A stretch of 64,000 nt of DNA from Sphingobium bisphenolivorans (GTDB lineage Bacteria > Pseudomonadota > Alphaproteobacteria > Sphingomonadales > Sphingomonadaceae). Numbering within the stretch: position 1 is the first letter of the stretch; each line of letters starts with the position of its first letter. Shown here piece by piece: positions 35,022 through 44,730 of the stretch. A program made the position numbers and the translations under genes. The DNA lies in NCBI RefSeq assembly GCF_000412635.1, contig NZ_ASTG01000017.1, forward strand, positions 78,187 to 142,186. The letters are read 5' to 3'. Below the pieces are notes generated by a model. That model did no database searches, was not told where the DNA came from, and saw only the letters and a program-made list of their open reading frames with translations.

Positions 35022-35800
35022 TCCGTATCGCCATTGCCAATCAGAAAGGCGGCGTGGGGAAGACCACCACCGCAATCAATCTGGCGACGGGTTTGGCGGC
35101 CACTGGCCTGCGCGTGCTGCTCGTCGACCTCGACCCGCAAGGCAACGCGTCGACTGGGTTGGGGGTTAACCAGCCCGATCGTATCCGTTCAAGCTATGAC
35201 CTGCTGGTGGGGAATTGCGCGCTGGAGGACGCGGTCATCGCAACACGGGTGCCCAAGCTCGATATCGTGCCGGCGACCCAGGATCTGTCCGGCGCGGAGA
35301 TCGAGTTGATCGAATATGAGGAGCGCACCCACCGTCTGGAACGTGTCCTTGCCGAAGCGCAGCCCGGCCGATGGGATATTTGCCTCGTGGATTGCCCTCC
35401 TTCGCTGGGCCTGCTGACGATCAACGCGTTGGTCGGTGCGCAATCCTTGATCGTGCCGCTACAATGCGAATTTTTCGCGTTAGAGGGCCTGTCCCAATTG
35501 CTCCAAACCGTCGAGCGCATCCGCGGCCGATTCAACCCGGGATTGTCGATCATGGGCGTGGCTCTGACGATGTATGATCGCAGGAACCGGCTGACGGACC
35601 AGGTAGCCGACGACGTTCGCGCATGCCTTGGCGATCTTGTTTTCTCCACTGTTATCCCGCGCAATGTGCGTCTGTCCGAAGCGCCTAGCCATGGCGTGCC
35701 GGCGTTGATCTATGACTTCCGCTGTTCCGGATCGGAAGCCTATATGCGTTTGGCGCGTGAATTGATCGCGCGCCTTCCCCGTCAGGAGGCCGCTGCTTGA
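35018..35800 (+). CDS. parA: Chromosome partitioning ATPase ParA
   Basis: A 260-residue deviant Walker A ATPase that moves the ParB-parS complex over the nucleoid. KGGVGKTT is at residues 10-17, with the signature lysine K10 and the P-loop K15. [11 protein letters not shown] follows at 41-51. The ATG overlaps the rsmG stop, and the stop overlaps the parB start. With parS nearby and no plasmid features, this is the chromosomal partition ATPase. Confidence 0.96.
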   Translation: MIRIAIANQKGGVGKTTTAINLATGLAATGLRVLLVDLDPQGNASTGLGVNQPDRIRSSYDLLVGNCALEDAVIATRVPKLDIVPATQDLSGAEIELIEYEERTHRLERVLAEAQPGRWDICLVDCPPSLGLLTINALVGAQSLIVPLQCEFFALEGLSQLLQTVERIRGRFNPGLSIMGVALTMYDRRNRLTDQVADDVRACLGDLVFSTVIPRNVRLSEAPSHGVPALIYDFRCSGSEAYMRLARELIARLPRQEAAA

Positions 35801-36717
35801 GTAACGAAAATGCGATGAAGGCGGCCAAGCGTCCGCAGGGGTTGGGGCGTGGACTGTCGGCTTTGCTGGGCGATGTCTCGCGCGAAGAACCCGTTGTTTC
35901 GCTTGCGGCGAATGCGCCGTCGACCAAGGCAATTCAGAGCATCGAAGTCGCCCTGATCCAGCCGCACCCCGAACAGCCGCGGCGCCATTTCGATGAAGCC
36001 GCGCTCCAGGAACTGGCGGACAGCATCGGCAAGCGCGGGGTGATCCAGCCGATCATCGTACGTCCTCATGGCGGCGGCTTTCAGATTGTTGCGGGTGAAC
36101 GCCGCTGGCGTGCCGCGCAACGCGCACAGCTTCACCGCATTCCCGCGATCGTCCGCGACTTCGATGAAGCGGAGACACTGGAAATCGCGCTGATCGAAAA
36201 TATCCAGCGCGAGGATCTGAACCCGATCGAAGAAGCGGAAGCTTATCGTAAGCTGATCGCCGAATATGACCATAGCCAGGAAGCGTTGGGACGCCTCGTC
36301 GGCAAGTCTCGCAGCCATGTCGCCAATCTTATGCGGCTTCTCGACCTGCCGGCTACGGTGCAGCAACAGGTGGTCGAGCAGAAGCTGAGCATGGGCCATG
36401 CGCGCGCGCTGATCGGCGCGCCGGATTGCGAAACATTGGCACGCACGGTCGAGGCCAAGGGTCTTTCCGTCCGCGATACGGAGCAGTTGGTCCGCAAGGC
36501 CAAGACCGGGGACACGGCGCCTGCTCGACCCCGAGGCGGTCCGCAGCGCCAGAATGACCCTGATATTCTGGCACTGGAAGAACATCTGGCAGACATTCTC
36601 GGCGTCCGTGTAGAGATCGGCCAAACGGATAGCGCGAGCGGTACATTGTCGCTGCATTATTCAACCCTCGATCAACTTGACATGCTCTGTCAGCGCCTTT
36701 CCGGCGAACGTATCTGA
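35797..36717 (+). CDS. parB: Chromosome partitioning protein ParB
   Basis: A 306-residue CTP-dependent DNA clamp that loads at parS and spreads. The N-terminal [15 protein letters not shown] binds ParA. The CTPase motif GERRWRAAQ is near residue 109, with the [14 protein letters not shown] stretch and the helix-turn-helix region ([15 protein letters not shown]) after it. The C-terminal dimer domain ends [11 protein letters not shown]. The start is a TTG overlapping the parA stop (TTGA); an in-frame ATG at 35815 would trim six residues. Confidence 0.96.
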   Translation: MSNENAMKAAKRPQGLGRGLSALLGDVSREEPVVSLAANAPSTKAIQSIEVALIQPHPEQPRRHFDEAALQELADSIGKRGVIQPIIVRPHGGGFQIVAGERRWRAAQRAQLHRIPAIVRDFDEAETLEIALIENIQREDLNPIEEAEAYRKLIAEYDHSQEALGRLVGKSRSHVANLMRLLDLPATVQQQVVEQKLSMGHARALIGAPDCETLARTVEAKGLSVRDTEQLVRKAKTGDTAPARPRGGPQRQNDPDILALEEHLADILGVRVEIGQTDSASGTLSLHYSTLDQLDMLCQRLSGERI

Positions 36718-36787
36718 AGGCCAGCAGCCCTCGCTTTTCCGGCGGCGGCTACTGGCCTTTTAGCCGGCGCAGTCCTAGTCTGGCGCG

Positions 36788-39388
36788 ATGGCAGACATGC
36801 AATCCTCCCCCGCCGCCGTCCCCACCATTATCCGGCGTGAGGACTATCGTCCGCCCGATTGGCTCGTCCCTGCGATCGACCTGGATTTTGATCTCGATGC
36901 GGCTGCCACGCAGGTCAAGGCAACGCTCGGCGTTTCGCGCAACGGTGCTCATGATCGCCCACTTCGGCTCGATGGCGATGATCTGACCCCCTTGCGTGTC
37001 AGTGTCGATGGCCAAATCCTGGAGGAGGGGCAGTGGCACCTTGATGCCGGGGCGCTCGTCATCCCGCTGACTGGCGACACGCATCAGATAGAAACCCTGG
37101 TCGAACTTACGCCGGCCGAAAATAGCAAGCTCATGGGGCTTTATGCGAGCGGCGGGCTGCTCTGCACCCAATGCGAGGCGGAAGGATTTCGGCGGATCAC
37201 CTTCTTCCCGGATCGCCCGGACATATTGTCGCGCTACTCGGTCCATATGACTGCCGATAAGCAGCTTTATCCTGTCCTGCTCGCCAATGGTGATCCGGTG
37301 GGCCAAGGCGATTTGCCGGGCGGGCGCCACTGGGCGCGCTGGACGGATCCATTCCCCAAGCCTTGTTATTTGTTCGCGCTCGTTGCGGGTGACCTGGCCT
37401 GCAATGCGGACCGCTTCGTTACGATGAGCGGCCGCGAGGTGGCGCTTGGCATTTGGGTTAAGGAGGCCGACCTCCCCCGCACCGCTCATGCCATGCAGGC
37501 GCTGAAGAACAGCATGGCTTGGGATGAGCGGGTATATGGGCGCGAATATGATCTGGACGTCTTCAACATCGTGGCGGTGGCGGACTTCAACTTCGGGGCG
37601 ATGGAGAATAAGGGCCTCAACATCTTCAACTCGCGCTATATTCTGGCCGATCCGGATACCGCTACGGACGTCGACTATGATGGAGTAGAGGGTGTCGTCG
37701 CCCACGAATATTTCCATAACTGGTCCGGCAACCGCGTCACCTGCCGCGACTGGTTCCAGCTGTCATTAAAGGAAGGATTCACAGTCTTTCGCGACCAGAA
37801 TTTTTCTGCTGACATGGGGAGCCACGCCGTCAAGCGCATCGAGGACGTGCGCATCCTGCGCGGCGCGCAGTTCCAGGAGGATCAAGGACCGCTCGCCCAT
37901 CCGGTTCGCCCCGAATCCTATATGGAAATCAGCAACTTCTATACGGCGACCATCTATAACAAAGGCGCTGAGCTGATCCGCATGATGGCGCTGATGCTGG
38001 GACCAGAGCGCTTCCGTGCAGGCACCGACCTTTATTTTGAGCGCCATGACGGCCAGGCCGCGACATGCGAGGATTTCGTTATCGCAATGGAGGAGGGCGG
38101 TGGCATCGACCTTCGCCAGTTCCGCCTCTGGTATGAGCAGGCGGGAACGCCGCGCGTCCGTGCCCTGCTGGCCTATGACGCGGCCGCTGGGAGGGCAACG
38201 CTTACACTGGAGCAGTCGGTTCCGCCTACACCTGGTCAAGCCGATAAGGAGCCCATGGCTATTCCGCTGCGCACGGCCCTGTTCGATCCTGCATCGGGGC
38301 AGAGCGGTGGCGACCATCTGCTGCTGCTGACCGAGGAGCGGCAGAACTTCATCTTCGAAGGTTTGAGCGCGGCGCCGATCCTGTCGATCAATCGCGGATT
38401 TTCCGCTCCAGTTATCGTGGAGACCGACCGCAGCCAGGCTGATCTGGCGTTCCTTTCCGCGCACGACGATGACCCCTTCGCGCGCTATGAAGCGATGCAG
38501 CAGTTGATGGTCAATGTGCTGGTCGGGAAAATAGCGGGCCAGCCGGTGGACGAGGATGCGGTCCTTGCCGCCATCCGGAACACCGCCGCCGATTCTGCTC
38601 TAGACCCCGCATTCGTCGCCGAAGCGATCCGTCTGCCGAGCGAAGCCTATCTCGGCGATCAGATGGCCATAGTCGATCCCGATGCGATCCACGCAGCGCG
38701 GGACGGGTTGCAAAGCCGCATCGGCTCGGAATTGGAGACGCTGTGGCGCGACATTCATGCCCGAACAAAGGCCAACGGCTTTTCCCTTTCCGCGGCGGCG
38801 AAGGGGGCACGGAAGCTGCGCAATACCGCTTTGCTCTATCTGGCTGCGTCGGGCGCTGAGGACGGGGCCTCCGTTGCGTTCGACCAATTCGATCAGGCCG
38901 ACAATATGACCGAACGGCAGGCGGCCCTAGCGACGCTGGCCAATGGCACGAGCGTGGAGCGGGATGCCGCGCTGGATATCTTCTACCAGCGGTATCGCAG
39001 CGATGCGCTGACGCTGGACAAATGGTTCCAGACACAGGCCTTCGCCTTCCATGCCGACACGGTCGATCTGGTGCAGGAACTGGCGCATCATCAGGACTTC
39101 AGCCTTGGCAACCCCAACCGGGTGCGCTCGCTTTATGGCGCCTTCACCGGAAACCAGTGGGCCTTTCATCACCCGTCCGGCAAGGGTTATCGCCTCGTCG
39201 CTGATTGCGTCATAGCCCTCGACAAGCTTAACCCGCAAACCGCAGCCCGGCTTGTTCCGCCGCTCGGCCGCTGGAAGAGGTTCGATGCGCAGCGCGCTGG
39301 GATGATGCGCGCTGAGTTGCAGCGGATACTGGCAGAGCCCGGCCTGTCAAAGGATGTGACCGAGCAGGTCAGCAAGAGCCTGGAATGA
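36788..39388 (+). CDS. pepN: Aminopeptidase N (M1 family)
   Basis: An 866-residue zinc aminopeptidase that removes N-terminal residues from peptides in the cytosol. The exopeptidase motif GAMEN is at residues 270-274; the zinc motif HEYFHNW starts at His306 with the third ligand glutamate further on (LKEGFTVFRDQ). The C-terminal domain is of the alphaproteobacterial/E. coli PepN type. It is preceded by a 70-base gap from parB and followed by a small hairpin region (39396-39417). No signal peptide is present. Confidence 0.96.
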   Translation: MADMQSSPAAVPTIIRREDYRPPDWLVPAIDLDFDLDAAATQVKATLGVSRNGAHDRPLRLDGDDLTPLRVSVDGQILEEGQWHLDAGALVIPLTGDTHQIETLVELTPAENSKLMGLYASGGLLCTQCEAEGFRRITFFPDRPDILSRYSVHMTADKQLYPVLLANGDPVGQGDLPGGRHWARWTDPFPKPCYLFALVAGDLACNADRFVTMSGREVALGIWVKEADLPRTAHAMQALKNSMAWDERVYGREYDLDVFNIVAVADFNFGAMENKGLNIFNSRYILADPDTATDVDYDGVEGVVAHEYFHNWSGNRVTCRDWFQLSLKEGFTVFRDQNFSADMGSHAVKRIEDVRILRGAQFQEDQGPLAHPVRPESYMEISNFYTATIYNKGAELIRMMALMLGPERFRAGTDLYFERHDGQAATCEDFVIAMEEGGGIDLRQFRLWYEQAGTPRVRALLAYDAAAGRATLTLEQSVPPTPGQADKEPMAIPLRTALFDPASGQSGGDHLLLLTEERQNFIFEGLSAAPILSINRGFSAPVIVETDRSQADLAFLSAHDDDPFARYEAMQQLMVNVLVGKIAGQPVDEDAVLAAIRNTAADSALDPAFVAEAIRLPSEAYLGDQMAIVDPDAIHAARDGLQSRIGSELETLWRDIHARTKANGFSLSAAAKGARKLRNTALLYLAASGAEDGASVAFDQFDQADNMTERQAALATLANGTSVERDAALDIFYQRYRSDALTLDKWFQTQAFAFHADTVDLVQELAHHQDFSLGNPNRVRSLYGAFTGNQWAFHHPSGKGYRLVADCVIALDKLNPQTAARLVPPLGRWKRFDAQRAGMMRAELQRILAEPGLSKDVTEQVSKSLE

Positions 39389-39427
39389 CCGTGCTCGGCT
39401 GACCTGCCCCCCAGCCGGGTCGCTCCT

Positions 39428-40033
39428 TCAGCGGCTCGCGAGCCAGGCGGCGACGTCGGCAGCCACCTTGTTTGCGGCGGTGTTGAGTGGCGCGCCGATG
39501 GTGCCGGCTTCGATCTTGCCGCCGACTGGCGCGCTCGCGGTGAAGCGCTGCTTGGCGATGGCCACGCCGCCGGGTCCTGCCAGCATGGCGTCATAGGTCA
39601 CGACGGCGCTGTTGGTCGCCTCATCCAGCCCGAATTCGACCAGCTCTCCCATCAGCCGCTGCCCCGCATCGGCGGAATATTGGCCGGGATCGAGGACGAC
39701 GCGGTTGCTGGTCGCCGCGATGGTTTCGGACAGCAGCTTCTGGAACAGGTGGCGCGGCGTGTCCGCCCATTGCACCTTCGTCACATAGGCGAGGGAGGTG
39801 GGGGATGTCTGCACCGGCACGCGCACGGTGTCGAGCATCTTGGGCGACTCCGGATCGGCCACAGTGATGCTGGTGCCGGCGGAGGCGCTGCGCAGCGTCC
39901 CGGGCGCAACCTTCTGCGCGGCGGAGAGGGCGAGCAGCCGCTGTGGCGGCTTCCCGCCGAACGAGACGCAGCCTGTCAGCGCGAGAGCGAGGCCGAGAGT
40001 GGCCGACATGGCGGCTAGTTTCTTGTGGAACAT
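39428..40033 (-). CDS. ABC transporter auxiliary lipoprotein (PqiC/ABC_trans_aux type)
   Basis: A 201-residue lipoprotein with lipobox ALTGC near residue 21. The mature part matches the ABC_trans_aux/PqiC group (LAYVTKVQWADTPRHLFQKLL and a C-terminal helix). It is the last gene of the mlaE-mlaF-mce operon and likely forms the outer-membrane end of a lipid transport path. ATG at 40033 gives a normal signal peptide; the ATG at 40051 overlaps the mce stop (ATGA) and cannot be excluded. Confidence 0.8.
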   Translation of the reverse strand: MFHKKLAAMSATLGLALALTGCVSFGGKPPQRLLALSAAQKVAPGTLRSASAGTSITVADPESPKMLDTVRVPVQTSPTSLAYVTKVQWADTPRHLFQKLLSETIAATSNRVVLDPGQYSADAGQRLMGELVEFGLDEATNSAVVTYDAMLAGPGGVAIAKQRFTASAPVGGKIEAGTIGAPLNTAANKVAADVAAWLASR

Positions 40034-40047
40034 CGCAGGAGGCCCTC

Positions 40048-41010
40048 TCATGGCTTGTAGTCAGGCAGTTTGGGTGCGCCGACGATCGACCCGGCGCCTT
40101 GCTGATCGAGCTTTTCGGCCACTCCCCGGAAGGCGCGCGACATTTCGCGCAGGTCGCGCACCAGCTGGTTCACTTCCGGCATGGTCTGGTTGCTGAAGGC
40201 ACGGACGCCCGGCTGCGCCTCGGCGATGGTCTTGTCCAACGTATCGATACTTTGCGTCGCAGCTTGCACGCTCTTGCGCAGGTCGGCCATCAACGGGCGG
40301 CCCTCGTCGGCCAGCATCGAATTGGTGGTGGCGGCGAGCTTGCCGATCTGCTCAGCGGCGATGCCGGTGCGCTGGACCGCGACCCGGGCCTCTGCGAGCG
40401 TAGCCGAGATTTCCGGGCTGCGATCGGCGAGCGATCCGGAGATCCGCTCCACATTGGCAAGGATGCCGGCGATCGACTGCTGGTTCTTGTCGTTGAGCAA
40501 TTGCGTCAACCGCTCTGTCAGGGTGGAGAGGCGCTCCAGCAGTTGCGGCGCATTGTTGAGCAATTCACCCAGCGCTCCGGGCTTGGTCGGGATCACCGGC
40601 ACGCCATCAGGGCAGGCGGAGAGCGGGTTTTCTGTCGGGCAGGTGATGGGCGGCGCACCCTTGACCGCGCCGTCCAGCACGATCTCCGAAACGCCGGTGA
40701 AGCCGACGCCGGCGATCGTCGCGGTGGTGCCTTGCAGCACCGGCGTGCCCTCCTTGACGGAAATGCGCACCTTCACGAAGCTCGGGTCGCGCTTCCACAG
40801 TTCGATCTTCTCGACCTGACCGGAGGGAACGCCGGAATAATTGACGCTCGACCCCTTCGCCAGACCGTTCACCGACTGTTTGAAGAATATGTCATATTCC
40901 ATATTCTCCCCATCGGACAGGCGCGAGAACCAGAAGGCGGCCAGCATGATCGCCGCCAGCAGCAGCAGCGTGACCGTACCCACCAGCACATGGTTGGAGC
41001 GGGTTTCCAT
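40048..41010 (-). CDS. mlaD: MCE-domain lipid transport protein (MlaD family)
   Basis: A 320-residue protein with one N-terminal membrane helix (about residues 8-28) and a single MCE domain around residues 40-115 (NYSGVPSGQVEKIEL, GTTATIAGVGFTGVSEI). The long C-terminal part is helical (residues ~140-300), longer than E. coli MlaD. It binds lipids in the periplasm as a hexamer and bridges to the MlaEF transporter. The start lies immediately after the probable natural mlaF stop. Confidence 0.9.
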   Translation of the reverse strand: METRSNHVLVGTVTLLLLAAIMLAAFWFSRLSDGENMEYDIFFKQSVNGLAKGSSVNYSGVPSGQVEKIELWKRDPSFVKVRISVKEGTPVLQGTTATIAGVGFTGVSEIVLDGAVKGAPPITCPTENPLSACPDGVPVIPTKPGALGELLNNAPQLLERLSTLTERLTQLLNDKNQQSIAGILANVERISGSLADRSPEISATLAEARVAVQRTGIAAEQIGKLAATTNSMLADEGRPLMADLRKSVQAATQSIDTLDKTIAEAQPGVRAFSNQTMPEVNQLVRDLREMSRAFRGVAEKLDQQGAGSIVGAPKLPDYKP

Positions 41011-41911
41011 ATCTTATCGCCTTTTGTCCGGTTGCGCTTGCGCCGATGGCTGCGGAGAAGCGGACCTGCCGCGTTCCCGCTCCACCGCCGCCGTAGCGGC
41101 CCGCCCCCCGCCCGCGCGGGCCGTTGAAATATTCCTGGATCCAGGGGTGATCGGTAGCCAGCAGCTCGTCGATCGTGCCGACCGCGGTGACTTGCCGGTC
41201 GGCCAGCACCGCCACCCGGTCACAGATCGAATAGAGCGTGTCGAGATCGTGGGTGATGAGGAAGACGGTGAGGCCCAGCGTCTGCTGCAGCCTCCGGGTC
41301 TGCTCATCGAACGCCGCCGCGCCGATCGGGTCCAGCCCTGCGGTCGGCTCGTCCAGGAACAGCAGATCAGGATCGAGCGCGAGGGCGCGGGCAAGGCCGG
41401 CGCGCTTCTTCATGCCGCCTGACAATTCTGCGGGATATTTGGGGCCAGCCTCGGCGGGCAGGCCCGTCATGCGGATCTTGTAGGCGGCGATCTCGTCGCG
41501 CAGCTGCGGGCCGATGTTCGGATAATATTCGCGGATCGGCACCTCGACATTTTCCGCAACGGTGAGCGTCGAGAAGAGCGCGCCGCCCTGGAACAGGACG
41601 CCCCAACGCTTGCGGATGGCGAGCGCCTCATCGTCAAGACGGCCGATCATGGATTCGCCGAAGACGTGAACCTCGCCCTCGTCAGGCGTCTGCAGCCCGA
41701 TGATCGAACGCATCAGCACCGACTTGCCGGTGCCGGACCCGCCGACCACGCCCAATATCTCGCCCTTGCGCACGTCGAGGTTCAGGCCTTCATGCACGAC
41801 CTGATCGCCGAAGCTGTTCTTGAGGTTGCGCACGGAGATGGCGACGCCGTCCTTCTGGACAGCCCGCTCGACCCGCGCTTCCTCAGCGGCGGTTTCTTCC
41901 TCCGGCGCCAT
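40892..41911 (-). CDS. mlaF: MlaF-type ABC transporter ATP-binding protein (probable 3' frameshift)
   Basis: A 339-codon open frame as written. Residues 1-265 form an MlaF ATPase: Walker A GGSGTGKS near 58, signature LSGGMKKRAGLA near 162, Walker B LLFLDEP near 182. The reading after EYFNGPR becomes Gly/Ala-rich and runs 119 bases into mlaD. Removing one base from the six-C run at 41104-41109 instead gives a charged tail ending in QAQPDKRR and a stop at 41014, three bases before mlaD. That is the more natural end. A sequencing error or real frameshift is likely; the ATPase core is intact either way. Confidence 0.85.
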   Translation of the reverse strand: MAPEEETAAEEARVERAVQKDGVAISVRNLKNSFGDQVVHEGLNLDVRKGEILGVVGGSGTGKSVLMRSIIGLQTPDEGEVHVFGESMIGRLDDEALAIRKRWGVLFQGGALFSTLTVAENVEVPIREYYPNIGPQLRDEIAAYKIRMTGLPAEAGPKYPAELSGGMKKRAGLARALALDPDLLFLDEPTAGLDPIGAAAFDEQTRRLQQTLGLTVFLITHDLDTLYSICDRVAVLADRQVTAVGTIDELLATDHPWIQEYFNGPRGRGAGRYGGGGAGTRQVRFSAAIGASATGQKAIRYGNPLQPCAGGYGHAAAAGGDHAGRLLVLAPVRWGEYGI

Positions 41912-43020
41912 CAGTTCCAGCCCAGCCAGGTGAAGAATACGGCGAAGAAGGCGTCGATCACGATGACGAGAAAGATCGCCTGCACCACGGCGGAGGTGGT
42001 GCGCAGGCCCACTTCCTCAGCATTGGCCTTGACCTGCATGCCCTGATAGCAGCCGGCTAGCGCGATGATGATGCCGAAGACCGGCGCCTTGATGAGGCCG
42101 ACCCAGAGGTCGGTGATCGGCACCACTTCGCGCAGGCGCTGGAAGAAGGTGATCGGCGGTATCTCCAGCGACACGGCGCAGAGGAAGCCGCCGCCGATGA
42201 TGGCGACGATCGAGGAATAGAAGCCGAGCAGCGGCATCATCACCACCACCGCAAGCGTGCGGGGAAGGACCAGCGCCTCCATCGGCGAAACGCCGATGGT
42301 GCGCATAGCGTCGATTTCCTCCGTCAGCTTCATCGTGCCGAGTTGCGCGGCGAAGGCGGAACCGGACCGGCCCGCGACCATGATCGCGGTCATCAGCACG
42401 CCGAGTTCGCGGAAGGTGAGACGGCCGACCAGGTTGATCGTCAGCATCTCCATGCCGAACTGCCGCAACTGCACCGATCCTTGCTGGGCGATGACGATGC
42501 CGATCAGGAAGCTCATGAGGCCGATGATGCCGAGCGCCGACACGCCCACCACTTCGAACCGCTGGACAACGGCGTTGATGCGGAAGCGGCTGGGATGGCG
42601 GATGACGTTCCAGGTGGCGACCAGCGTGCTGCCGAAGAAGCCGAGCAGGCCGAGCAGCGTTTCCCCGGCCATCATCACGGCCGCGCCGATCTGCCCGACG
42701 ACGCGCTGCCAGGGCGACACATAGTCCGGACGGATATTGACCGGCTCGTCCACTTCGCTGACGGTCGCGATCAGCCGCTCTGCATCCTCGTCCGCGCCGG
42801 TGATGCCGCAACCCAGCCGCCGCGCTGCCCGGTGGACGGTCCAGGCGCCGATCGTGTCCATATGATCGACGCCGGACAGGTCGATCGCCTCCACTGGCCC
42901 GGAAATCGCGTCCAGCCGGTTGGGCAGGTCGTGGAGACATGCAATGGAAAGATGACCGGAAAGCCGAATGACACCACCGCCATCGCGCGCTTCTTCCACA
43001 AGGTCTGCGGCTTTGTTCAT
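41911..43020 (-). CDS. mlaE: MlaE-family permease with N-terminal STAS domain
   Basis: A 369-residue membrane protein. Residues ~10-95 look like a STAS domain (GGGVIRLSGHLSIACLHDL, VEAIDLSGVDHMDTIGAW), the job done by separate MlaB in E. coli. Residues ~110-369 are the MlaE permease with five or six membrane segments (QFGMEMLTINLVGRLTFRELG, IDAMRTIGVSPMEALVLPR). It transports phospholipids across the inner membrane with MlaF. The TTG at 43023 would add one residue. The stop shares one base with mlaF. Confidence 0.92.
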   Translation of the reverse strand: MNKAADLVEEARDGGGVIRLSGHLSIACLHDLPNRLDAISGPVEAIDLSGVDHMDTIGAWTVHRAARRLGCGITGADEDAERLIATVSEVDEPVNIRPDYVSPWQRVVGQIGAAVMMAGETLLGLLGFFGSTLVATWNVIRHPSRFRINAVVQRFEVVGVSALGIIGLMSFLIGIVIAQQGSVQLRQFGMEMLTINLVGRLTFRELGVLMTAIMVAGRSGSAFAAQLGTMKLTEEIDAMRTIGVSPMEALVLPRTLAVVVMMPLLGFYSSIVAIIGGGFLCAVSLEIPPITFFQRLREVVPITDLWVGLIKAPVFGIIIALAGCYQGMQVKANAEEVGLRTTSAVVQAIFLVIVIDAFFAVFFTWLGWN

Positions 43021-43119
43021 CAAGGCGGTTTAGTGGTCCATTATCGGTTGCACGGCAAGCCGAAACGGCCCATCCGCACGATCAAACGAAGGGACTACCC
43101 AAAAAGTTTCGGACACGGC

Positions 43120-43794
43120 ATGACGCACAGGCTGGCAATCTACGATATGGACCGCACGGTCACCTTTACGGGCACCTATACCGGCTTTCTGATCCACGTC
43201 GCCCGGGCGATGGCGCCATGGCGGCTGGTGCTGTTTCCTTGCGTCATTCTGCTGATGCTCGCCTATGTCATGAAGCTGATCACGCGCCAGCGCCTGAAGG
43301 AATTAAATCAGGCGCTGATGATCGGTTCCAATGTCCAGCGCGCAAAGCTGATGCCGCATGTCGAAAGCTATGCCGAGCGGGTGGTGGCGAAGAACGTCCG
43401 AGCGGGCGCGCTGGCGCAGATCGCGCGGGACAAGGCTGATGGCTGCACGCTGGTGCTGGCGACCGCCTCCTACCGGCTTTATGTCGAGCCGATCGCTCGC
43501 CGGCTCGGCTTCGACGCGGTGATCGCCACCGATCATCTGAGCCAGGACCTGCGTTACGTTCGCGCCAAGATCGCGGGTGAGAATTGCTACGACACCGGCA
43601 AGCTGCGGATGATCAAGGCGTGGATGGCGGCCGAGGCGATCGATCGCACCACGACGCATATCCGCGCCTATTCGGACCATGTGTCCGACGCGCCGATGCT
43701 GGAATATGCGGACGTTCCCTTCGCCTCCAATCCGCACAAGCCGCTGGCGAAACTGGCGGCTGAGCGAGGGTGGACGAGAGTGGACTGGAACTGA
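43120..43794 (+). CDS. HAD-IB family phosphatase (SerB/PSPase-like) with membrane helix
   Basis: A 224-residue HAD hydrolase. The nucleophile motif is YDMDRTVT at residues 8-15, where the first Asp is the acceptor and the second the acid. Motif II is LATASYR near 116 and motif III/IV is YSDHVSDAPML near 188. An inserted hydrophobic segment (VLFPCVILLMLAYVMKL, residues 36-52) suggests membrane association. It resembles HAD-IB lysophospholipid or phosphoserine phosphatases; the substrate is unknown. It is divergent from mlaE, 100 bases apart, hinting at a lipid role. Confidence 0.8.
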   Translation: MTHRLAIYDMDRTVTFTGTYTGFLIHVARAMAPWRLVLFPCVILLMLAYVMKLITRQRLKELNQALMIGSNVQRAKLMPHVESYAERVVAKNVRAGALAQIARDKADGCTLVLATASYRLYVEPIARRLGFDAVIATDHLSQDLRYVRAKIAGENCYDTGKLRMIKAWMAAEAIDRTTTHIRAYSDHVSDAPMLEYADVPFASNPHKPLAKLAAERGWTRVDWN

Positions 43795-44730
43795 TCATCC
43801 CATAATGGGTGAGACGAGCGGCTCGCCCGCGAAATGGGCGGAGAGGTTCGCCAGCAGCATCTGCGTCATGCGGGCCACCGCCTCATGGGTCGCGCCGGCG
43901 GTGTGGGGCGTCACGATGCAGTTGGGCACGTCTTCCCAGCGCGCCGCGGGAGTCGGCTCCTCCTCGAACACGTCGAGCGCCGCGCCGCCCAGCCGCCCGG
44001 AGCGAAGCGCCGCGATCACCGCGTCTTCATCGACCAATTGCCCCCGCGCCACATTGACGAGCAGCCCGTCGCTGCCAAGCGCATCCAGCATGGCGGCGGA
44101 GATCATCCCGCGATTCTCCTCGGTCGCCTTCGCCGCCACCACCACTATGTCGCTCTCCTCAGCGAGCGCTTGCAGACTTTCGGCGCGCCGCCAGGGCAGG
44201 GCGGGCTTGGCCCTCGGACCCCACCAGCTCGGCTGCATCCGCAATGCTTCCGCGCGAGTAGCGACGGCGACGCCAATGCTACCCATGCCGACGATGCCGA
44301 TCCTTGCGTCCGCCAGCGAGTGGCTCAGCATCTTGCCGTCCGCCGTCCATCCGCCTGCGCGTAATTGCCGCTCGCCGCGTACGAGGCCGCGCCGATGCGC
44401 GATGATGAGGCCGATGGCATGGTCGGCCACATCCTCCGCATTGGCATCGAGCGCATGGGTCACCGCCACGCCATGCGCCTTGGCCCACTCCAGATCGACG
44501 CCGTCATGGCCGACGGTGAAGCAGGCGATCAGCCGCAGCGCCTTCATCCGCTCCAGCATCGTCCTTTCGAGCCGGAACTCGCCCGCCGTCACCAGCACCT
44601 GCGCCTCCGCCATGCGTGCCCGCCCGGCTTCCTCCCACAACGGCATGACGTCATAGAGAGGCGTCAGGACCCCGAATAGCGGCGCAAGATGCGGCTGGGC
44701 GATGAGGATGAGGGGGCGGTCCCCGCTCAT
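43795..44730 (-). CDS. D-isomer-specific 2-hydroxyacid dehydrogenase
   Basis: A 311-residue NAD(P)-dependent dehydrogenase. The nucleotide-binding GMGSIGVAVATR is near residue 148. VNVARGQLVDEDA near 223 carries the catalytic arginine, and PHTAGATHEAV near 276 the catalytic histidine. It reduces 2-ketoacids such as glyoxylate or hydroxypyruvate, exact substrate unknown. Its start overlaps the stop of the PLP enzyme gene as ATGA, so they form one operon. Confidence 0.9.
   Translation of the reverse strand: MSGDRPLILIAQPHLAPLFGVLTPLYDVMPLWEEAGRARMAEAQVLVTAGEFRLERTMLERMKALRLIACFTVGHDGVDLEWAKAHGVAVTHALDANAEDVADHAIGLIIAHRRGLVRGERQLRAGGWTADGKMLSHSLADARIGIVGMGSIGVAVATRAEALRMQPSWWGPRAKPALPWRRAESLQALAEESDIVVVAAKATEENRGMISAAMLDALGSDGLLVNVARGQLVDEDAVIAALRSGRLGGAALDVFEEEPTPAARWEDVPNCIVTPHTAGATHEAVARMTQMLLANLSAHFAGEPLVSPIMG

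Noticed and set aside
40892..41013. Taking the mlaF tail overlapping mlaD as a real functional extension
   Set aside because: The tail has Gly/Ala/His-rich composition matching the out-of-frame reading of mlaD. A stop just before mlaD in the other frame is the natural end. It is kept in the coordinates only because that is what the sequence literally reads.
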